Below the pieces are notes generated by a model. That model was not told where the DNA came from, did not search any database, and was given only the letters and a program-made list of their open reading frames with translations. Source: Bordetella parapertussis (GTDB taxonomy: Bacteria; Pseudomonadota; Gammaproteobacteria; Burkholderiales; Burkholderiaceae_B). Taken from it: DNA of 64,000 nucleotides. Shown here one piece after another: positions 62,381-64,000 of this stretch. The stretch covers positions 1-64,000 of the forward strand of contig CAMEAW010000002.1 in the NCBI GenBank assembly GCA_945911685.1, in the 5' to 3' direction. Position numbers and translations under genes: made by a program. How positions within the stretch are numbered: the stretch's first letter is position 1; each line of letters opens with the position of its first letter.

Positions 62381-64000
62381 TTGAGGCTGATCCCTTTAGA
62401 TTTATCTTCTATTTCGAAACGGGTATACGTATTGATTGCAGCGTAACTTGCCAGAAACCTTTCAAGCACACAGCCCCATAAATGTAACGAGCCGAGGCTG
62501 CCCCAATTGTCTTGCTGACAACTTAAGGTGACATGCTGGCCCTGCATATTCATCCCTCGGTACAATCTGTTTTCTGGCACTACGCTCAGACTCAGCATAC
62601 CGTCAATCTGGCGTTCATTAATCGTCTTTGAAGCACTGTCTTGCGTGCGCATCGAGTTGTACAAACGAATCATCGCTCGTAAATTTTCGATATCTTTTAA
62701 AGAGACCATGTTTAGCACTGCATGGCTCACCACATCCCAAAGCAACTTCTCACCGTGCGGGGTTTCTACCGCCCCCGTGATCGGGGTGATATTCGAAAAA
62801 GCGAAGCGTTCAGGCGAGGTATTGGTTGGACGATTAATGTCACCAAGCTTGAGTTTCTCTGGCAGAGTCCGATTGGTACAAGTCAGCTTAATCGACAGGG
62901 TCTCGTTGCGGATATCAAGCTCGGGCGGGTAAACCAGGGCAATATAGCTCTCGACCCGAGCCGTGCTGATCGTCTGTCGAACGGACACGCGATAGCTCGC
63001 CTGACCAGAGCCTTTCACAAAACTCAGCGACGAAAACGGATGATAAGTTTTGTGATTAGCTTCGCCCTGACGCATACCCACCACGGTATCGATCGAATAG
63101 ATCTGATAGTGCTCTTTAAAGGTGCTGTCAGGCACGATTGGATACTCTGTCTCTTCGTGGGTCACACTGATTGGCTCAGCTTGTTGATTAAACAAGTTAA
63201 CCGCTGGCGTTACGTTTAACTGAAAACTACGGTGCGACACTTGAGGCGTCACAGTCAAACGTCGGTCTAGCTCAATTTCGAGATAAAAATGCGATCCACT
63301 CAACAACTTTGCTGAGGCAGCAAGATTACAAAATTCAACGAAGAGAAATTTTTGTGGAAAGAATAATAATTCTTGCAACCAACAGAAACCAGAAAAGGCG
63401 TTTGACGGATACGGGATCAGAGCCTCATCAAAACCGGGAAACGCCAGAGCACTGGGTAAAGACACCGAGACACCCGAATCATCACTGAGTCGTACGGCTT
63501 TCACCTGTTTATGCAAGAGCAGAAAAAGATTAGCAGCCGACTCATGCTCATCGGATAAAAACAACCTCAGTCGATCGGGTACGAATAACTGTTGTGCCAC
63601 CTCGATACCCGTAAAGCTGAGTCGGATGGTGTTGATGCCGGCAGAGGTCTGTGTAAAGGTCGCATCGTCTAACGTAATGGGGTGAACTTCTAATGTGGCC
63701 GTCGTGCGAAACGAGCAAGAGACCTGCTCGACCGGAATCGAGGCAACTTCGGTGCCCTCAGCGATCGCAACCGACTCGGCCAACAAGGCCTTAGGCGTGA
63801 AAAGCATCATCGTCGCAGCAGGCATCGGCCTCAAGATCTGCGGCGCAAAAATACTTGCAAGCTCTTGCGCCACCTCAGGAAACTCACTGTCAAGCTTTTG
63901 CCGAGTCAGCCCATTTAAAAAAGCCACCCCTTGTAACAACAGTTCGATGTCTGGATCTGTTGAACTAGAGCCCAGCATAGGCGCAATTGCAGGGTTTGCC
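62344..64000 (-). CDS. tssF: T6SS baseplate protein TssF, copy 2 (5' end cut by window edge)
   Basis: TssF missing its N-terminal portion: the frame runs open through the right edge and the residues just before Met at 63978 (ANPAIAPM) match the family, so the ATG at 63978 is internal. About 550 residues are present. Seen: DPDIELLLQGVAFLNGLTRQKLDSEFPE, FQLNVTPAVNLFN, and VAFLNGL. Compared with TssF1 the C-terminus is about the same length. It belongs to the second baseplate set with tssG2. Confidence 0.93.
   Translation of the reverse strand, partial: ANPAIAPMLGSSSTDPDIELLLQGVAFLNGLTRQKLDSEFPEVAQELASIFAPQILRPMPAATMMLFTPKALLAESVAIAEGTEVASIPVEQVSCSFRTTATLEVHPITLDDATFTQTSAGINTIRLSFTGIEVAQQLFVPDRLRLFLSDEHESAANLFLLLHKQVKAVRLSDDSGVSVSLPSALAFPGFDEALIPYPSNAFSGFCWLQELLFFPQKFLFVEFCNLAASAKLLSGSHFYLEIELDRRLTVTPQVSHRSFQLNVTPAVNLFNQQAEPISVTHEETEYPIVPDSTFKEHYQIYSIDTVVGMRQGEANHKTYHPFSSLSFVKGSGQASYRVSVRQTISTARVESYIALVYPPELDIRNETLSIKLTCTNRTLPEKLKLGDINRPTNTSPERFAFSNITPITGAVETPHGEKLLWDVVSHAVLNMVSLKDIENLRAMIRLYNSMRTQDSASKTINERQIDGMLSLSVVPENRLYRGMNMQGQHVTLSCQQDNWGSLGSLHLWGCVLERFLASYAAINTYTRFEIEDKSKGISLKWPLRQGLKPRL

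Overview
The window reads as chromosomal DNA of a betaproteobacterium, most likely Burkholderiales. This is an inference from the gene families: TRAP transporters with class III CoA-transferases, a DUF2889 protein, and a type VI secretion system (T6SS) with paired TssJKLM sets. Base composition looks close to half G+C by eye. No rRNA, tRNA, CRISPR array, insertion sequence or prophage was seen.

Region 1 (250-1823): an alpha/beta hydrolase (+) converges on an exported histidine phosphatase (-). A 39-bp tandem repeat lies beyond the phosphatase start. Region 2 (1897-14045, all -): a tightly packed catabolic operon. In transcription order it holds a DUF2889 protein, a CitE-like acyl-CoA lyase, two class III CoA-transferases, a class I CoA-transferase, TRAP transporter genes dctQ-dctM-dctP-dctP, an acyl-CoA dehydrogenase, a MaoC hydratase and an MFS permease. 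Together they look like uptake, CoA activation, hydration or oxidation, and retro-aldol cleavage of a branched C5-type dicarboxylate such as itaconate, mesaconate, citramalate or methylsuccinate. The exact substrate is inferred.

Region 3 (14088-23305): an exopolysaccharide locus and the best candidate for an undescribed system. Five + strand genes, each overlapping the next by a few bases, encode a BcsE-type protein with an RxGD c-di-GMP motif, a TPR/outer-membrane beta-barrel exporter, a processive family 2 glycosyltransferase of the PgaC/NodC type, a small one-helix membrane protein, and a membrane-anchored NodB-type polysaccharide deacetylase. Immediately downstream and convergent are a family GH46 chitosanase and an AlgF-type periplasmic acetylation protein. 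The reading proposed here is a c-di-GMP-controlled, partly deacetylated (chitosan-like) polymer with its own hydrolase and possibly O-acetylation. No BcsA, BcsB, PgaB-type hydrolase or AlgI/AlgJ is present in the window.

Region 4 (23494-26396): lptF without an adjacent lptG, a small unrecognised gene with its own promoter and terminator, and an asparaginase-family gene with an altered active-site motif.

Region 5 (26526-64000): a large T6SS locus. The - strand carries tssJ2-K2-L2-M2, a terminator and promoter, then tssB-C-hcp-tssE-F1-G1-H, an unknown gene, vgrG1, a PAAR-like gene, and tssK1-J1-L1-M1-tssA. A + strand block (53188-61365) carries a signal-peptide protein, vgrG2, a beta-helix-like spike protein, a DUF2169/pentapeptide fusion, a second pentapeptide protein, a DUF3540 protein and a second PAAR-like protein. 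On the right edge tssG2 and a truncated tssF2 begin a further - strand set. The membrane complex and TssFG are therefore duplicated, while TssA, B, C, E, Hcp and ClpV occur once. One TssM carries a C-terminal LysM domain. No recognisable toxin/immunity pair was found.
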